A DNA stretch of 64,000 nucleotides from Candidatus Zhuqueibacterota bacterium (GCA_029262055.1 JAJDAD010000013.1:1-64000); one strand, 5' to 3'; counted from the stretch's first letter, positions 8,862 to 17,822 are shown. Notes: a model not told the origin generated them from the sequence alone. Made by a program: numbers and translations.

Positions 8862-8890
8862 AATAAAACCTTAGATAGTGGCTATCGCAA
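8862..8890 (-). promoter_or_regulatory. Candidate sigma70-type promoter for sat-cysC
   Basis: On the minus strand TTGCGA (8890-8885) and TTTATT (8867-8862) are separated by exactly 17 nt, each matching 4 of 6 consensus positions. They lie 31-60 nt upstream of the sat ATG in the gap after the methyltransferase stop. A 5-bp inverted repeat, GATAG/CTATC (8874-8886), falls within the spacer. The lineage's promoter consensus is unknown, so this is only a candidate. Confidence 0.3.
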
Positions 8891-8902
8891 GTATTATTTT
8901 GA

Positions 8903-9757
8903 TCAATTAACAACTTCAGTCGCCGGGGCGACTGTAACTCCATTGACTTCCGTCACCGACTCTTTTACCGCCCTTGCCACAAGATGCAAGCCCGAACAGT
9001 ACCAACTGTCCGGCAAGAGTCGCAGCACTTTCAAAAGCGATTGGCCGATGCTATTCAGCTCCCAGATTTCGCCCCCATGTTTACGCAGGAAATACCAATC
9101 CGCCCAAAGCCCGATGTGGCGATTACTAATGTCGCGCTCATAATCATCGATATCGGAATGAACGATTTCAAAGCCCGCCTGTTCCAGGTAAGTCCGAAGC
9201 TCCCCTTTGGTAAAACGGTATTCCCAGAAATAGTTCGGTTTCCCGGAAAACTTTCGCTTCAGAAAGTAGAGAGTCCGGATCGGATGGGAAATCAGTCTTC
9301 TGAAAACAGTCAACAGCGGCGTTGTGACAAATGCCAGACCACCATGTTTCAGGATGCGATGCGCCTCGGACAGTGCTTTTTCCGGACCGTGTTCAAAATG
9401 CTCGATCACCCCAAGCGAAATGTAGGCATCGAAATGGTTATCCGGATACCGCAGGTTGGTTATGTCACCCAACTCAACCGCAACATCCGGCTTGAACTCC
9501 CTGGCCTTGGCGACGATGTTCTCGTCATATTCAATGCCGACAATCTCGTGGTTTCTGTTTTGGAACCACTCGCACCAGGCACCAAAACCACACCCGCCCT
9601 CCAGAATCCGTGCGGGTTTCTTTCCCAGGAATCTGTCAAAAATCCTGACCAGCGTACGGTCGTTGAAACTCTCTAACTCGCCCTCCAGGCTTCTGTTTTC
9701 CCATTGCTCAACATCATGCTCATCGCTGGTCTTAAATGATAATAATCGGTAACTCAT
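8903..9757 (-). CDS. Class I SAM-dependent methyltransferase
   Basis: 284 residues. Rossmann methyltransferase with motif I ILEGGCGFGAWCEWF (about 54-68), the acidic residue ending strand 2 in VGIEYDE, and SLGVIEHFEHG plus HGGLAFVTTP for later strands. Resembles UbiE/COQ5-like enzymes found in glycan loci that O-methylate sugars. It follows the unknown membrane protein by 39 nt with a clear Shine-Dalgarno (AGGAG), so it belongs with the 13.1-9.8 kb genes. The substrate is not visible from sequence. Confidence 0.8.
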   Translation of the reverse strand: MSYRLLSFKTSDEHDVEQWENRSLEGELESFNDRTLVRIFDRFLGKKPARILEGGCGFGAWCEWFQNRNHEIVGIEYDENIVAKAREFKPDVAVELGDITNLRYPDNHFDAYISLGVIEHFEHGPEKALSEAHRILKHGGLAFVTTPLLTVFRRLISHPIRTLYFLKRKFSGKPNYFWEYRFTKGELRTYLEQAGFEIVHSDIDDYERDISNRHIGLWADWYFLRKHGGEIWELNSIGQSLLKVLRLLPDSWYCSGLHLVARAVKESVTEVNGVTVAPATEVVN

Positions 9758-9796
9758 CAGGCTCCTGTTTATATCGGATTTCGGTTGAGAATTCGC

Positions 9797-10618
9797 TTAC
9801 ACCTCGACGCCAACAATTCCTTTTAGCGAGAATGCCGCCACCAGGCTGATTACAAAGAAGGCAACCAACCAATGCATCGATATGCCGAACACCTCAAGGT
9901 CACGCTTGGGATAATCAATGCCTATGACTGAAGCAAATGCTGCCTGTGGGATACTCGCCTCTGATGGGTTCATCAGCTTCACCCCTATGTTGCTCCTGGC
10001 GATTTCCGCGGCCACGGGAGTCAGCGCCTCCTGCACCAGCAATTGCTTGTGCACGGTTGCCTCACCCCTCTTGAATCCAAGTTCAAAGCTCCCCGCCTTC
10101 TCAGCCCGAATGCGCCAGTTCAATTCGCGCAGCGACTCGATTCGCAAGGGTGGCATATCCAACAGCAGGCCGTCGGGCAGCTCGATTTCTACTTCATCCA
10201 GACGTACGGCCGGATCCTCTATTCGCATGGAGATCACCGTCGTCTCACCAACGTGCAGCGGGCGATACTCATAACGGGTACCGAGTTGCACCAAAATAAT
10301 GCCCATTGGAATTGTGAGAAAAAGCATGGGCCGCAACGACTTGCTCATGTATAGCAAGTTGCTAACGATGATGTTCTTCATCGTTTCAAACATCAGACCG
10401 AGGTCATCCTTGTATAGACGAATAGCGAGGAAGTGGCCCTTCACCAGGTTTTTGGCCCTCTTGATGCCACCTTGGTCCGAGGTCGCTTTGAAAATGAACA
10501 ACATGGCGACGCCGGTTAAAATGGAGACGCACAAGATGGCCCAATACGGTTGCAAGCCCGTAAAAGGCATGAAAACCAGGCCGAAAACAGCATTTAGAAT
10601 TGAATTGATTAAGTCCAC
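9797..10618 (-). CDS. Membrane protein of unknown family with a large extracytoplasmic domain
   Basis: 273 residues; I do not recognise a family with confidence. Hydrophobic segments are at about 5-20, 24-42 and 93-112. Between the second and third lies a basic/amphipathic stretch (KRAKNLVKGHFLAIRLYKDD). A ~130-residue beta-rich domain follows at 115-245 (paired phrases such as VRLDEVEIELPDGLLL), then a last membrane segment at 249-268. The TM-amphipathic hairpin-TM arrangement vaguely recalls the Oxa1/EMC3/DUF106 superfamily. The GTG start at 10618 is supported by GAGGA 5-6 nt upstream. It is sandwiched between the small ribbon-helix-helix-like gene and the methyltransferase, in the alkaline-phosphatase-superfamily neighbourhood. 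Confidence 0.6.
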   Translation of the reverse strand: MDLINSILNAVFGLVFMPFTGLQPYWAILCVSILTGVAMLFIFKATSDQGGIKRAKNLVKGHFLAIRLYKDDLGLMFETMKNIIVSNLLYMSKSLRPMLFLTIPMGIILVQLGTRYEYRPLHVGETTVISMRIEDPAVRLDEVEIELPDGLLLDMPPLRIESLRELNWRIRAEKAGSFELGFKRGEATVHKQLLVQEALTPVAAEIARSNIGVKLMNPSEASIPQAAFASVIGIDYPKRDLEVFGISMHWLVAFFVISLVAAFSLKGIVGVEV

Positions 10619-10639
10619 TCTAGTCCTCGTTGCGATTTA

Positions 10640-10825
10640 TTAGGAAAGATACCCAAGTCCCTGCAAGCGTTTCTTGATTTCATCTTCGCTGTCGCTTTCG
10701 TCGACGGAACTCAGCTCTTTTTCAAGAACGTGGTTGATAAACTCTTCCACTGAGGCGTAACCCGCGACTTCAGCGAATTTCTTCACTTTGTCATACATAT
10801 CGTTTTCAATCTTGATTTTCGGCAT
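10640..10825 (-). CDS. Small ribbon-helix-helix-like protein ending in an LGY tail
   Basis: 61 residues. The N-terminus MPKIKIENDMYDKVKKFAE plus GYASVEEFINHVLEKEL has the beta-helix-helix pattern of CopG/Arc-type ribbon-helix-helix proteins (strand 2-7, helices 8-20 and 24-37). An acidic linker DESDSEDE follows, then KKRLQGLGYLS at the extreme C-terminus. That last segment is nearly the same as the tails of the four AP-superfamily enzymes at 16-24 kb. ATG at 10825 with GAGG seven nt upstream. No toxin gene lies beside it, so a toxin-antitoxin call is not supported. It could be a DNA-binding regulator or a dimeric adaptor. Confidence 0.8.
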   Translation of the reverse strand: MPKIKIENDMYDKVKKFAEVAGYASVEEFINHVLEKELSSVDESDSEDEIKKRLQGLGYLS

Positions 10826-10886
10826 TGTAGTTCCTCATTGGTTTTTTTTAGAACAGCTATAGGTTTTGAACTTGCAAACTTGGCCA

Positions 10887-13070
10887 TTAACCGCTGACCT
10901 CCACTACCTCTTCGTGGGGCGCCTTGGAATCCGCAACCACTTTGGGTAAAGCGACATTGGCTGCCCCATTCGTGTCACCCACAAAAATGCTCCGGCCCCG
11001 CATGTAACCAGGTTTCTGGACACCAAAAAGGTCGAGCACGGTTGGGGCAATGTCCAACAACGACGGCTTGCCCATTTCTATCTTGCGATTTGCAAAAATG
11101 ACACCCGGAACCAGCTTCGGATCGATGCAATGGTCGCCGCTCCAGGCCTTGGTGTTGTCATCAAAGATCACGTCATCAACCACGCCCGTGGCGCCGTTCC
11201 AGGAGATCCGGTAGCCCTCGTTGTAACCGCTGATGATATCCGGTCCGTCATTGGTGTACGGTCCGTTATAAATCTTTTGAGCGTCGTACATCTCTGTAAT
11301 CGCGACATCGCCATTTCCCGGGTCGGTCAGGCCCGAGAGTTTTTCGATCAATTCAGCTTTCAATTGTTCGTATTCCGCGCCTTTCTCCACGGTCCCGTCT
11401 TTCTCCCTGCCTTTCACATTCAAATAGATTCCGGCCAGGCCAAAGGCGTACGCTTTGGTTTTGGGCCAGTCCACACCTTGAAAAAACTCGCCGGTCGTCT
11501 CCACACCCTCTTTCAAAGTCAAGTAGCCGTTCTCTTTCAACCATACATTCAGGTTGATTCCGCGCCTGAAACTCTTGAATCCGTGATCGGACATGACAAT
11601 AAAAATGTCATCTTTGCCGATCTTCTCCATGGTACGGCCAACCAGACCGTCCATCCTGATGTACATATCCTCGATGACGTTCTTGTATTTCTCGGTTTCC
11701 TTGCCCTTGTTGGCAGGATGGTTGTCTTCTAGCGTTCTGAAGAACATGTGCTGGATTCTATCCGTGGCATCCACCACCACGGCGCAAAACCCGCGTTTGG
11801 TCTTTTCCAGGGCATGAAAGAACTGTTTTTCACGTTCCTCGTGAATCAGGTAGGCCTGCTCCAGGAACGCCTCTTCATTCAGAATTCCCTCGTTTAGCGA
11901 CCAGGTATCTTCCGCCAAACCCAAGGTTGCGTATTTGCCGAAAAGCTTTGACAGGTAAACCGAGTAGAAAAACGGAAATGAAATCGGCAGCGCCGGCGTT
12001 TCGGGATCGATGTTTATCGGGGTCATGTACAGACGAAAATGCGGCTTTGTGTCGAGCAGATAAAAACGCGCGATCCCCTGTACTTTTATGCCAAAACCGG
12101 CCTTGAACTTCAACTCCACCCAGTCAGTGTAGGTGTTCTTCTTCAGCGTGATCTTCTGCTTGCCAAGTTGTAGTTCAGCCTCGTCGTCGCTCACAATAGT
12201 CGCGACAAACGGTAGCTTCATCTGCTCTTTGTTTTTCTTTATCGAGTTCTCAGGGCCTTTGATGAATCCGGTGACTTTGTTCCCCTGCCGGCTGACTATC
12301 GACGTATCACCGCCCTCCTTGATGGGATCGACGGAATCGTCGGTAGTGAACAGTGAAAACGTGCCCTGCGTGCCCCACAGATCCGGAGCGCACATCGCTG
12401 ACAGCATAGCCCCGTTGAATTTTTCCGGTGGAAAAGTGATCGGGACTCGCAAGACGTGACTGAAAATTCCGTTCTGCCCCAGGATCGTCCAGAAACTTTT
12501 GCTCCTGCGCAAGAATTTCACAATCGGCTTGCCAAGCGGAATTTCGTATTGTCCTAGCGACAAACAACGAGTCGAAGAGCCTACCTTGGAGGAGGAAAGC
12601 TCCGGCAAATAGGACTGTTTGTGCCGGGAAAGAAAGTCGAATATGTTGTGGCCACCCGCATTCACTCCGGTCGCAAATGCAGACCAGGCGACCGGCGAAA
12701 GAGCGGGATAGCTGGTTTGGAGGTGACTGTAAGCGCCCTGTTCCTTGAGTTGCTGGAGGTTTGGCAGTTTGCCCTCTTTCAGCAAACGTTCCGTAATTGT
12801 CGGCTCCAGTCCGTCCAGTCCGAGGATTACGACACGGTTTGTCTTGGTATTGGCAAATGCCTTGCGGTGCTTGAATGACTTGAAGAGTATTCGGATCGGC
12901 AGAGTCAGCATTGTGACAAAGGCCATAAAAAAGCTGGCGAACAGCATCAGGAAAGAAGTCAGAAAAGCAAAGCCTGCACCGGGTCCTATATAAGCGAGTG
13001 CCGGCTGCGCATCAAAAAACATAAAAATGACCAAAGCTGTCAGTATGGTCAGGCAGAAATTTCTCCTCAT
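10887..13070 (-). CDS. Alkaline-phosphatase-superfamily phosphodiesterase/phosphomutase-like protein, secreted or membrane-anchored
   Basis: 727 residues from the ATG at 13070, which has GGAG six nt upstream and gives a clean signal peptide (MRRNFCLTIL... PALA); an in-frame TTG 12 codons earlier has no such site. After the cleavage site comes YIGPGAGFAF and a hydrophobic anchor (about 35-62). The catalytic domain matches the COG3379 type: metal Asp86 in ILGLDGLEP, putative nucleophile Ser125 in ALSPVAWSAFATG, then DATDRIQHMF, IVMSDHGF and WSGDHCIDP supplying the remaining metal ligands. The family includes nucleotide pyrophosphatases and phosphodiesterases; the substrate here is unknown. It heads the group that continues with the small RHH-like protein, the unknown membrane protein and the methyltransferase. 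Confidence 0.85.
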   Translation of the reverse strand: MRRNFCLTILTALVIFMFFDAQPALAYIGPGAGFAFLTSFLMLFASFFMAFVTMLTLPIRILFKSFKHRKAFANTKTNRVVILGLDGLEPTITERLLKEGKLPNLQQLKEQGAYSHLQTSYPALSPVAWSAFATGVNAGGHNIFDFLSRHKQSYLPELSSSKVGSSTRCLSLGQYEIPLGKPIVKFLRRSKSFWTILGQNGIFSHVLRVPITFPPEKFNGAMLSAMCAPDLWGTQGTFSLFTTDDSVDPIKEGGDTSIVSRQGNKVTGFIKGPENSIKKNKEQMKLPFVATIVSDDEAELQLGKQKITLKKNTYTDWVELKFKAGFGIKVQGIARFYLLDTKPHFRLYMTPINIDPETPALPISFPFFYSVYLSKLFGKYATLGLAEDTWSLNEGILNEEAFLEQAYLIHEEREKQFFHALEKTKRGFCAVVVDATDRIQHMFFRTLEDNHPANKGKETEKYKNVIEDMYIRMDGLVGRTMEKIGKDDIFIVMSDHGFKSFRRGINLNVWLKENGYLTLKEGVETTGEFFQGVDWPKTKAYAFGLAGIYLNVKGREKDGTVEKGAEYEQLKAELIEKLSGLTDPGNGDVAITEMYDAQKIYNGPYTNDGPDIISGYNEGYRISWNGATGVVDDVIFDDNTKAWSGDHCIDPKLVPGVIFANRKIEMGKPSLLDIAPTVLDLFGVQKPGYMRGRSIFVGDTNGAANVALPKVVADSKAPHEEVVEVSG

Positions 13071-13307
13071 CCTGCTCTCCGGTTCAATTGCACGTTCGTT
13101 TTCCAATTTGGCGTTCGTTCCCCTTGAATAAGGAACCGAACAGCGCCAGCAAATTCTATACCATGTTGACTATAATTCATGGCTAAGAGTTTATTATTAT
13201 GGACTTAACTCATAAAGACGGCACGAAAATATTATCGGCATGTAACTACCGTGTCTTAAAACAGATCAGAAAAAATATGCCGTGTTGCATTGTGAAACAT
13301 GAGTAGG

Positions 13308-15875
13308 TTAAAGGGGTTGCACCTGTTCCAGTCTGATTTGACGAAATTCTCCATTGCTGAGTGTGCGGTTTATGAAAAGCTGCTCTTTTGTGCTCAAAGA
13401 ACCGGACTCTTTCGTGCCATCAATGCCGGGCGCCAATAAAACCTGATCCTCAAACTCCGAGGTGTTGATGGAGAGGCTTACGGCCGACGAAGCCGGCAGC
13501 ACCCTCTTGTTGCTCGAGACCTTTCTCAGCATGATCTCCAGCATATGGTCGGTGCGCGCACCCGGGATAAAAACAGTTACGATACTGGCCGGAAGAGATC
13601 CCGACATCGTAATCGCCAGGACCGGTGCAGGTTCTTTTTCACCGTACTTCTTCGATACCCAGCCTTGTACCGGCTTCACGCTACCCGAAATCTCGACAAT
13701 GCTGGCCCCATCCGGGCTAAATGACTTGACATAAAGATGTGGGCCGGGCGCATACGACACGGTGAAAGCCCCTTCCTCAGCACGCGTGAGCTCGGTCCCG
13801 GGCGCCAGGTGCCAGAACTGCTGCACTCTGTGTTCTCCAGCCGGTCCGACCACGTCCCAGACAATCCAGTAATGCGGCTTGACAAACAGGATTCGTCGCG
13901 TATGCGACAGGCCGTGCAACACGTCTTCTTTAATATTGCCGTAGCCGTCGGCATATTTTGCTTCCAGGTAGTCAAACTTCTCATTTGAGAGCCAGGTATT
14001 CGGCAGCGAGTCGGCAGGTGCATTCACCCATTTGCCCTCGTCCGGATACCGGAGTTGGCTCCGGTCGTCGATGACGATGGTGTTGTGCGCAAACGAGCTG
14101 GTAAAGTACCTGCGCCAACGATTTTGCTGGTAGGTAAACGTGCCGCTTTCGACGATGAACGGCTTGCCGAGCGCAAAAAGCTCAAAGCTGAGTTTATCTT
14201 CGTGGCCATGCGACGAACCAAATGGGCCGGCATCGATTATCATGTAACGCCCGTCCGCGCGCCAGTCGCTGCGCATAACATAAATCCCTGAGTAGGGATA
14301 GGACCTGGATGCTCCCTCTGTGTAGGCACCCGGCTCCGTATTGCCCGCAAAGGATTTGAAGTCGGGGCGCGCATAGATTTCCGCCGGCTTCTCGAATAAG
14401 ACCCGCACGTTCTTGGCGTGAAATCCGTCATTCATCTGCGGCATAACGCCGTCCGGACGGGCCGTAAACATGAGGAACTCGTACATTTTCTCAAGCTGTG
14501 CGTGGAAGAAATCGGAAAGGCCGACCTCGTGTTTTGCCGCAAAGTCACCGATTTGCTGCAAGATTCGAATCGCGAATCGGTGGTAATAGGTGGAGCCTTC
14601 GGTGTAACCACCGTCCGGATAGACATCAGTTCGTAGAGCAAAGTCCAAACGCGCGCGCGCGATCTCCAACCAAAGTTCCGACATCTTGAATTCCGGAAAA
14701 GCGGCAGCCACTGCCACCAGCCCGAAGGTCTCTTGCAGCAAGTGGTTTCTTCTTGGCGAGCGAAAGTGCGCCAGGAACTGTGCGTGATCGTGTAGTGAGG
14801 CCAGCATGCGCCACCGCACTTCATCGCTGACTTCTTTGGCATCGAAGAAGAGCGCAAAAGCCTCGATCCAGCTATCGGTAATCCGCGCGCTGGTCTCGAT
14901 CAGGCGCCAGATATTATCGGATTCATTCTTCCAGCGCAGCATTGGGTTTTGCTTAAACCAACCTCGCATGATTTCATCGAACGTCCGGGCATACCTGGAA
15001 TCTCCAGTCAAGTGGTAGGCGAGAGCCAGTTCGATCAACCAATCCTGGCGGTTGAGCGCCAACAGCCACTCCCGATCCGAAGTCGGGTTGCTGCGCCAGT
15101 CTATCTCGTGCGGCAACGTTTTGGTAATGTTCAAAAAGGAAAACTCTCTGCGCACGACCTTTTCTGCATCCGCCACAATGGTGCTGCTATCCTTGAGCGA
15201 GAGCTTTTCCGGTAACATAACCAGTCGCTTCCGGTTCGTCCCGGCAAAATAGCGGCGTAATCGTTCTTTGTCTGCGGCCTCATCGCCACCCGCTTCCGGC
15301 AGGATATCCTGCTTCAGCAAGCTGGCAAGGTCAGCGGGAGTTGACGAAGCTGCCTGCAGTTTCTTTTCCGTGTCCTGCAAAAGGTAACCCAGGTTCACGG
15401 TCGCCAGGATGGCGATAGCAACAATCAGGAGGCCTCTGCTGTACAGGTGCGACAAAAAGCGGATATCTTTCAGCCATCGTATAAAAACGATTATGATGGC
15501 GCCAAAAGCTGCGAGCAGCAAGAAGCCATTCGCCGCCAGGCTCACTGTCGTAAAGAATCCGGGAAGGAACTTTTTGTTGATAAAATAGAAGAGGGGCAGA
15601 TACGGAACGGCGACCAACATGCCCGAAAGGATGAACCCATCCAGGCGGTCAAAATACACCCACAACACGCCCAGCAGCGCGCCAACCAAAATGCCCCAGG
15701 GTAGGAACTGGATGGTGCCGGCCTGCAACAAATTCAGTGCGTAACGGCAGATTTCGTCCCAGGAGTAGTTCTCGCTGACGAGAAGAAGCGCTGCTCTCCC
15801 TGCCCCTGCGACAAGTCCACCCATGAGCCCAAGGTAAAGACCAAACCCAATTTTCGTGTGACTGGTGACTTTCAT
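13308..15875 (-). CDS. Heparinase II/III-like polysaccharide lyase fused to a five-TM N-terminal module
   Basis: 855 residues from the ATG at 15875 (AAGG six nt upstream); a GTG at 15938 lies inside a hairpin and has no ribosome site. Residues 9-33, 55-75, 80-98, 105-131 and 143-162 are hydrophobic, giving about five membrane spans. Next comes an alpha/alpha toroid (WLIELALAYHLTGDSRYART, NHLLQETFGLVA, GGYTEGSTYYHRFA) and a heparinase_II_III beta-sheet domain (PFGSSHGHEDKLSFELF, SSFAHNTIVID). The conserved Tyr/His pairs of such lyases are present. It would cleave or process a uronic-acid-containing polymer at the membrane outer face. Soluble heparinase-like proteins do not have this TM module, and its neighbours do. 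Confidence 0.8.
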   Translation of the reverse strand: MKVTSHTKIGFGLYLGLMGGLVAGAGRAALLLVSENYSWDEICRYALNLLQAGTIQFLPWGILVGALLGVLWVYFDRLDGFILSGMLVAVPYLPLFYFINKKFLPGFFTTVSLAANGFLLLAAFGAIIIVFIRWLKDIRFLSHLYSRGLLIVAIAILATVNLGYLLQDTEKKLQAASSTPADLASLLKQDILPEAGGDEAADKERLRRYFAGTNRKRLVMLPEKLSLKDSSTIVADAEKVVRREFSFLNITKTLPHEIDWRSNPTSDREWLLALNRQDWLIELALAYHLTGDSRYARTFDEIMRGWFKQNPMLRWKNESDNIWRLIETSARITDSWIEAFALFFDAKEVSDEVRWRMLASLHDHAQFLAHFRSPRRNHLLQETFGLVAVAAAFPEFKMSELWLEIARARLDFALRTDVYPDGGYTEGSTYYHRFAIRILQQIGDFAAKHEVGLSDFFHAQLEKMYEFLMFTARPDGVMPQMNDGFHAKNVRVLFEKPAEIYARPDFKSFAGNTEPGAYTEGASRSYPYSGIYVMRSDWRADGRYMIIDAGPFGSSHGHEDKLSFELFALGKPFIVESGTFTYQQNRWRRYFTSSFAHNTIVIDDRSQLRYPDEGKWVNAPADSLPNTWLSNEKFDYLEAKYADGYGNIKEDVLHGLSHTRRILFVKPHYWIVWDVVGPAGEHRVQQFWHLAPGTELTRAEEGAFTVSYAPGPHLYVKSFSPDGASIVEISGSVKPVQGWVSKKYGEKEPAPVLAITMSGSLPASIVTVFIPGARTDHMLEIMLRKVSSNKRVLPASSAVSLSINTSEFEDQVLLAPGIDGTKESGSLSTKEQLFINRTLSNGEFRQIRLEQVQPL

Positions 15876-15921
15876 CAACGCCTTACTTATCTGTTGTTTT
15901 GGAAGGCCAATTTGTTCTGAG

Positions 15922-15954
15922 CCGGATCCCCGCTGCACAGCGGGTGGAGTCCGG
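15922..15954. other. Intercistronic GC-rich inverted repeat
   Basis: CCGGA (15922-15926) pairs with TCCGG (15950-15954), and inside it CCCGCTG (15929-15935) pairs with CAGCGGG (15938-15944). It sits between the stop at 15972 and the lyase ATG at 15875. No T-run follows on the minus strand, so it is not a classical terminator. It may be a processing or stability element, or a partial block between the two genes. Confidence 0.4.
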
Positions 15955-15971
15955 CAGCAACATGCGGGCGG

Positions 15972-17822
15972 TTAGCGGATATAACCGAGACTCTTCAGCT
16001 TTTCGACAGTTTTTGCATCGAGCTTCACGCCATCGGCTGCGGGCCGAATATCCTTGACACTCTCGGCCCAGTCGAACAGCTCCTGCTGCAAACGGCCAGC
16101 GTGTTCCTGCCCGCTCGCCTCGGCATACAGATTGATCTTCTCGCCCGGGTCGGATGACAGATCGTAGAGCTCGCCATATTCAAGGTTCTTGTTGTAGATG
16201 AGCTTGAAGTCCCCCTTTCTGATCGACAACAAATGCATCCTCTCGCTGAAAATCGGATTTTGACGCTCTGGTTGCGTGCCGTCGACGAACCCGAGCACGC
16301 TTTCACCCATCAGCAAGTTGTCCTCAGTATCGACACCGGCATACTCAAGAATTGTGGGCAGGACGTCGATGGTTTGCACCGGAGTTTCTACAACACCGGT
16401 GTGGGCTGCATTCGGAAACCTGACAATGAACGGCACGCGCAGCACCTCGTCGTAGAGCGTTGTGCCGTGATCGATGTCCCCATGTTCCATAAATGAATCA
16501 CCATGATCCGACACGATAAAGATCAGGCTTTGATCGTAAACGCCTTCGACTTTGAGCCGGAAGAAAATTTCTTGCAGGTAGTCGTCCAACTCGCGAATCT
16601 CAGCGTCGTACAATGCCACTAGCTGTTCAATGTCTTCCGGTTTGAACTCGTCTTTGATTTGGTCGAATTTCTTCTTGAACTTTCGCCAGTCGGCCACCTC
16701 TTCAGGAATCACTGCTGTGCTTTTTCCGTCGACGAACATGTCGCGGTATTCACGGGAAGGCGCATAAGGTGCGTGCACATCCAGGTAATGCAAATAAGCA
16801 AAGAACTTGCGGTGTTTGTTGGCCGGCAGCCAGCGCAGGAAATCATTGTTGATCTGTTCGGCCTTTCTCAGGTAGGAATTGTAGTACGTAAATCCCTGCG
16901 CAAAACCCATGTAAGAATGAAGTTGCCCCTGATCCAAAAAGCCTGCTGAGTTGTATCCGGCGTCGCTCAGATACTCGGCCATGGTTTTGAAACCATCATC
17001 CAGCACGTCGGAAAAGAAATTGCCCGCCGCATCGTGACGATTGCCGCGCATGACATTGTGCTGAGACGGGTACAGCGAAGTGAACAAAGACGCCGTGGAC
17101 GGCTTGGTGTGCGTGCTTTGCGAAAAACTATTCTTGAACACAACGCCCTCCCGCGCAAAGGCGTCGAGGGCCGGACTGGTGGGCAGCTCGTAACCGTAAG
17201 ACCCCAGGTGATCGCTGCGCAATGCATCTATCAGGATGATGATGACATTTGTGTTGGCTGCCTGGGCCGACTTCTTGTTGTAGAGCGCGAGCCCATTCAC
17301 CAAAAAGACAAACAAGAGTCCAACCACCATCGGGATTCTCAGGAACCGGGGCGAGCCGCTGGCCCAGGACTTGCGGTGAAAAGCCAAATACAGCCAACTC
17401 AAAGCCAGTCCGGTCAACCCCACGACGCCGACATACAGAACGCCGGGCTTGCTAAGCAGTCGTGGAAACCAGTGCAGGTCGTTCAGAAAGAAGAGTCCCG
17501 CTGCAGATGACAGAGCCATGCCCAGCGCCAGCAGGCCGGCTTTCCGCAGACGGTGAGCGGAGACAAGGCCGGTTGCCAAACCTAACAGGGCAAAACATAT
17601 CACCAGGCTAAAAGCGAGCTGATTCACGGTGCTTTGCAGGAATAAGGCCGCGACATCATTTTGGCCCGTAGTCGTGTAGGCCGAGGCCATTTCATCGGTG
17701 AACCAGAAAAGGAGTGACAAGAGGGCGGCGCTCAGCAGTCCAAAGCTGATTCCGACGCCGAGATTTGCAAAATGTTTGCTCTGTTCTTTACTTTCCACAG
17801 TATCTCCGGATCGCGATTTCAT
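15972..17822 (-). CDS. Membrane-anchored sulfatase-like AP-superfamily enzyme with Thr nucleophile (1 of 4)
   Basis: 616 residues. Five hydrophobic segments (about 21-42, 67-88, 96-113, 126-146, 162-181) precede a catalytic domain. Metal Asp199 is in ILIDALRSDH. The nucleophile position reads THTKPSTASL, giving Thr239 (T-K-P-S-T) where formylglycine sulfatases have C/S-x-P-x-R. FIVSDHGDSF and HGTTLYDEVLRVPF provide the remaining metal site. The layout (5 TM plus outer catalytic domain, Thr nucleophile) is that of phosphoethanolamine and phosphoglycerol transferases, so a transferase or phosphodiesterase is at least as likely as a sulfatase. It ends KLKSLGYIR. The start overlaps the previous gene by 4 nt (ATGA). 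Confidence 0.85.
   Translation of the reverse strand: MKSRSGDTVESKEQSKHFANLGVGISFGLLSAALLSLLFWFTDEMASAYTTTGQNDVAALFLQSTVNQLAFSLVICFALLGLATGLVSAHRLRKAGLLALGMALSSAAGLFFLNDLHWFPRLLSKPGVLYVGVVGLTGLALSWLYLAFHRKSWASGSPRFLRIPMVVGLLFVFLVNGLALYNKKSAQAANTNVIIILIDALRSDHLGSYGYELPTSPALDAFAREGVVFKNSFSQSTHTKPSTASLFTSLYPSQHNVMRGNRHDAAGNFFSDVLDDGFKTMAEYLSDAGYNSAGFLDQGQLHSYMGFAQGFTYYNSYLRKAEQINNDFLRWLPANKHRKFFAYLHYLDVHAPYAPSREYRDMFVDGKSTAVIPEEVADWRKFKKKFDQIKDEFKPEDIEQLVALYDAEIRELDDYLQEIFFRLKVEGVYDQSLIFIVSDHGDSFMEHGDIDHGTTLYDEVLRVPFIVRFPNAAHTGVVETPVQTIDVLPTILEYAGVDTEDNLLMGESVLGFVDGTQPERQNPIFSERMHLLSIRKGDFKLIYNKNLEYGELYDLSSDPGEKINLYAEASGQEHAGRLQQELFDWAESVKDIRPAADGVKLDAKTVEKLKSLGYIR

Noticed and set aside
10640-10825. 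Antitoxin of a toxin-antitoxin pair
   Set aside because: No toxin-like gene on either side; neighbours are an AP-superfamily enzyme and a membrane protein.
13140-13300. Possible promoter in the A/T-rich gap upstream of the AP-superfamily gene
   Set aside because: Several TA-rich hexamers are present, but none has a partner at 16-18 nt spacing good enough to call.
15876-15938. GTG start for the heparinase-like protein
   Set aside because: The GTG lies within a GC-rich hairpin and has no Shine-Dalgarno; the ATG at 15875 has one and starts just before the first membrane span.
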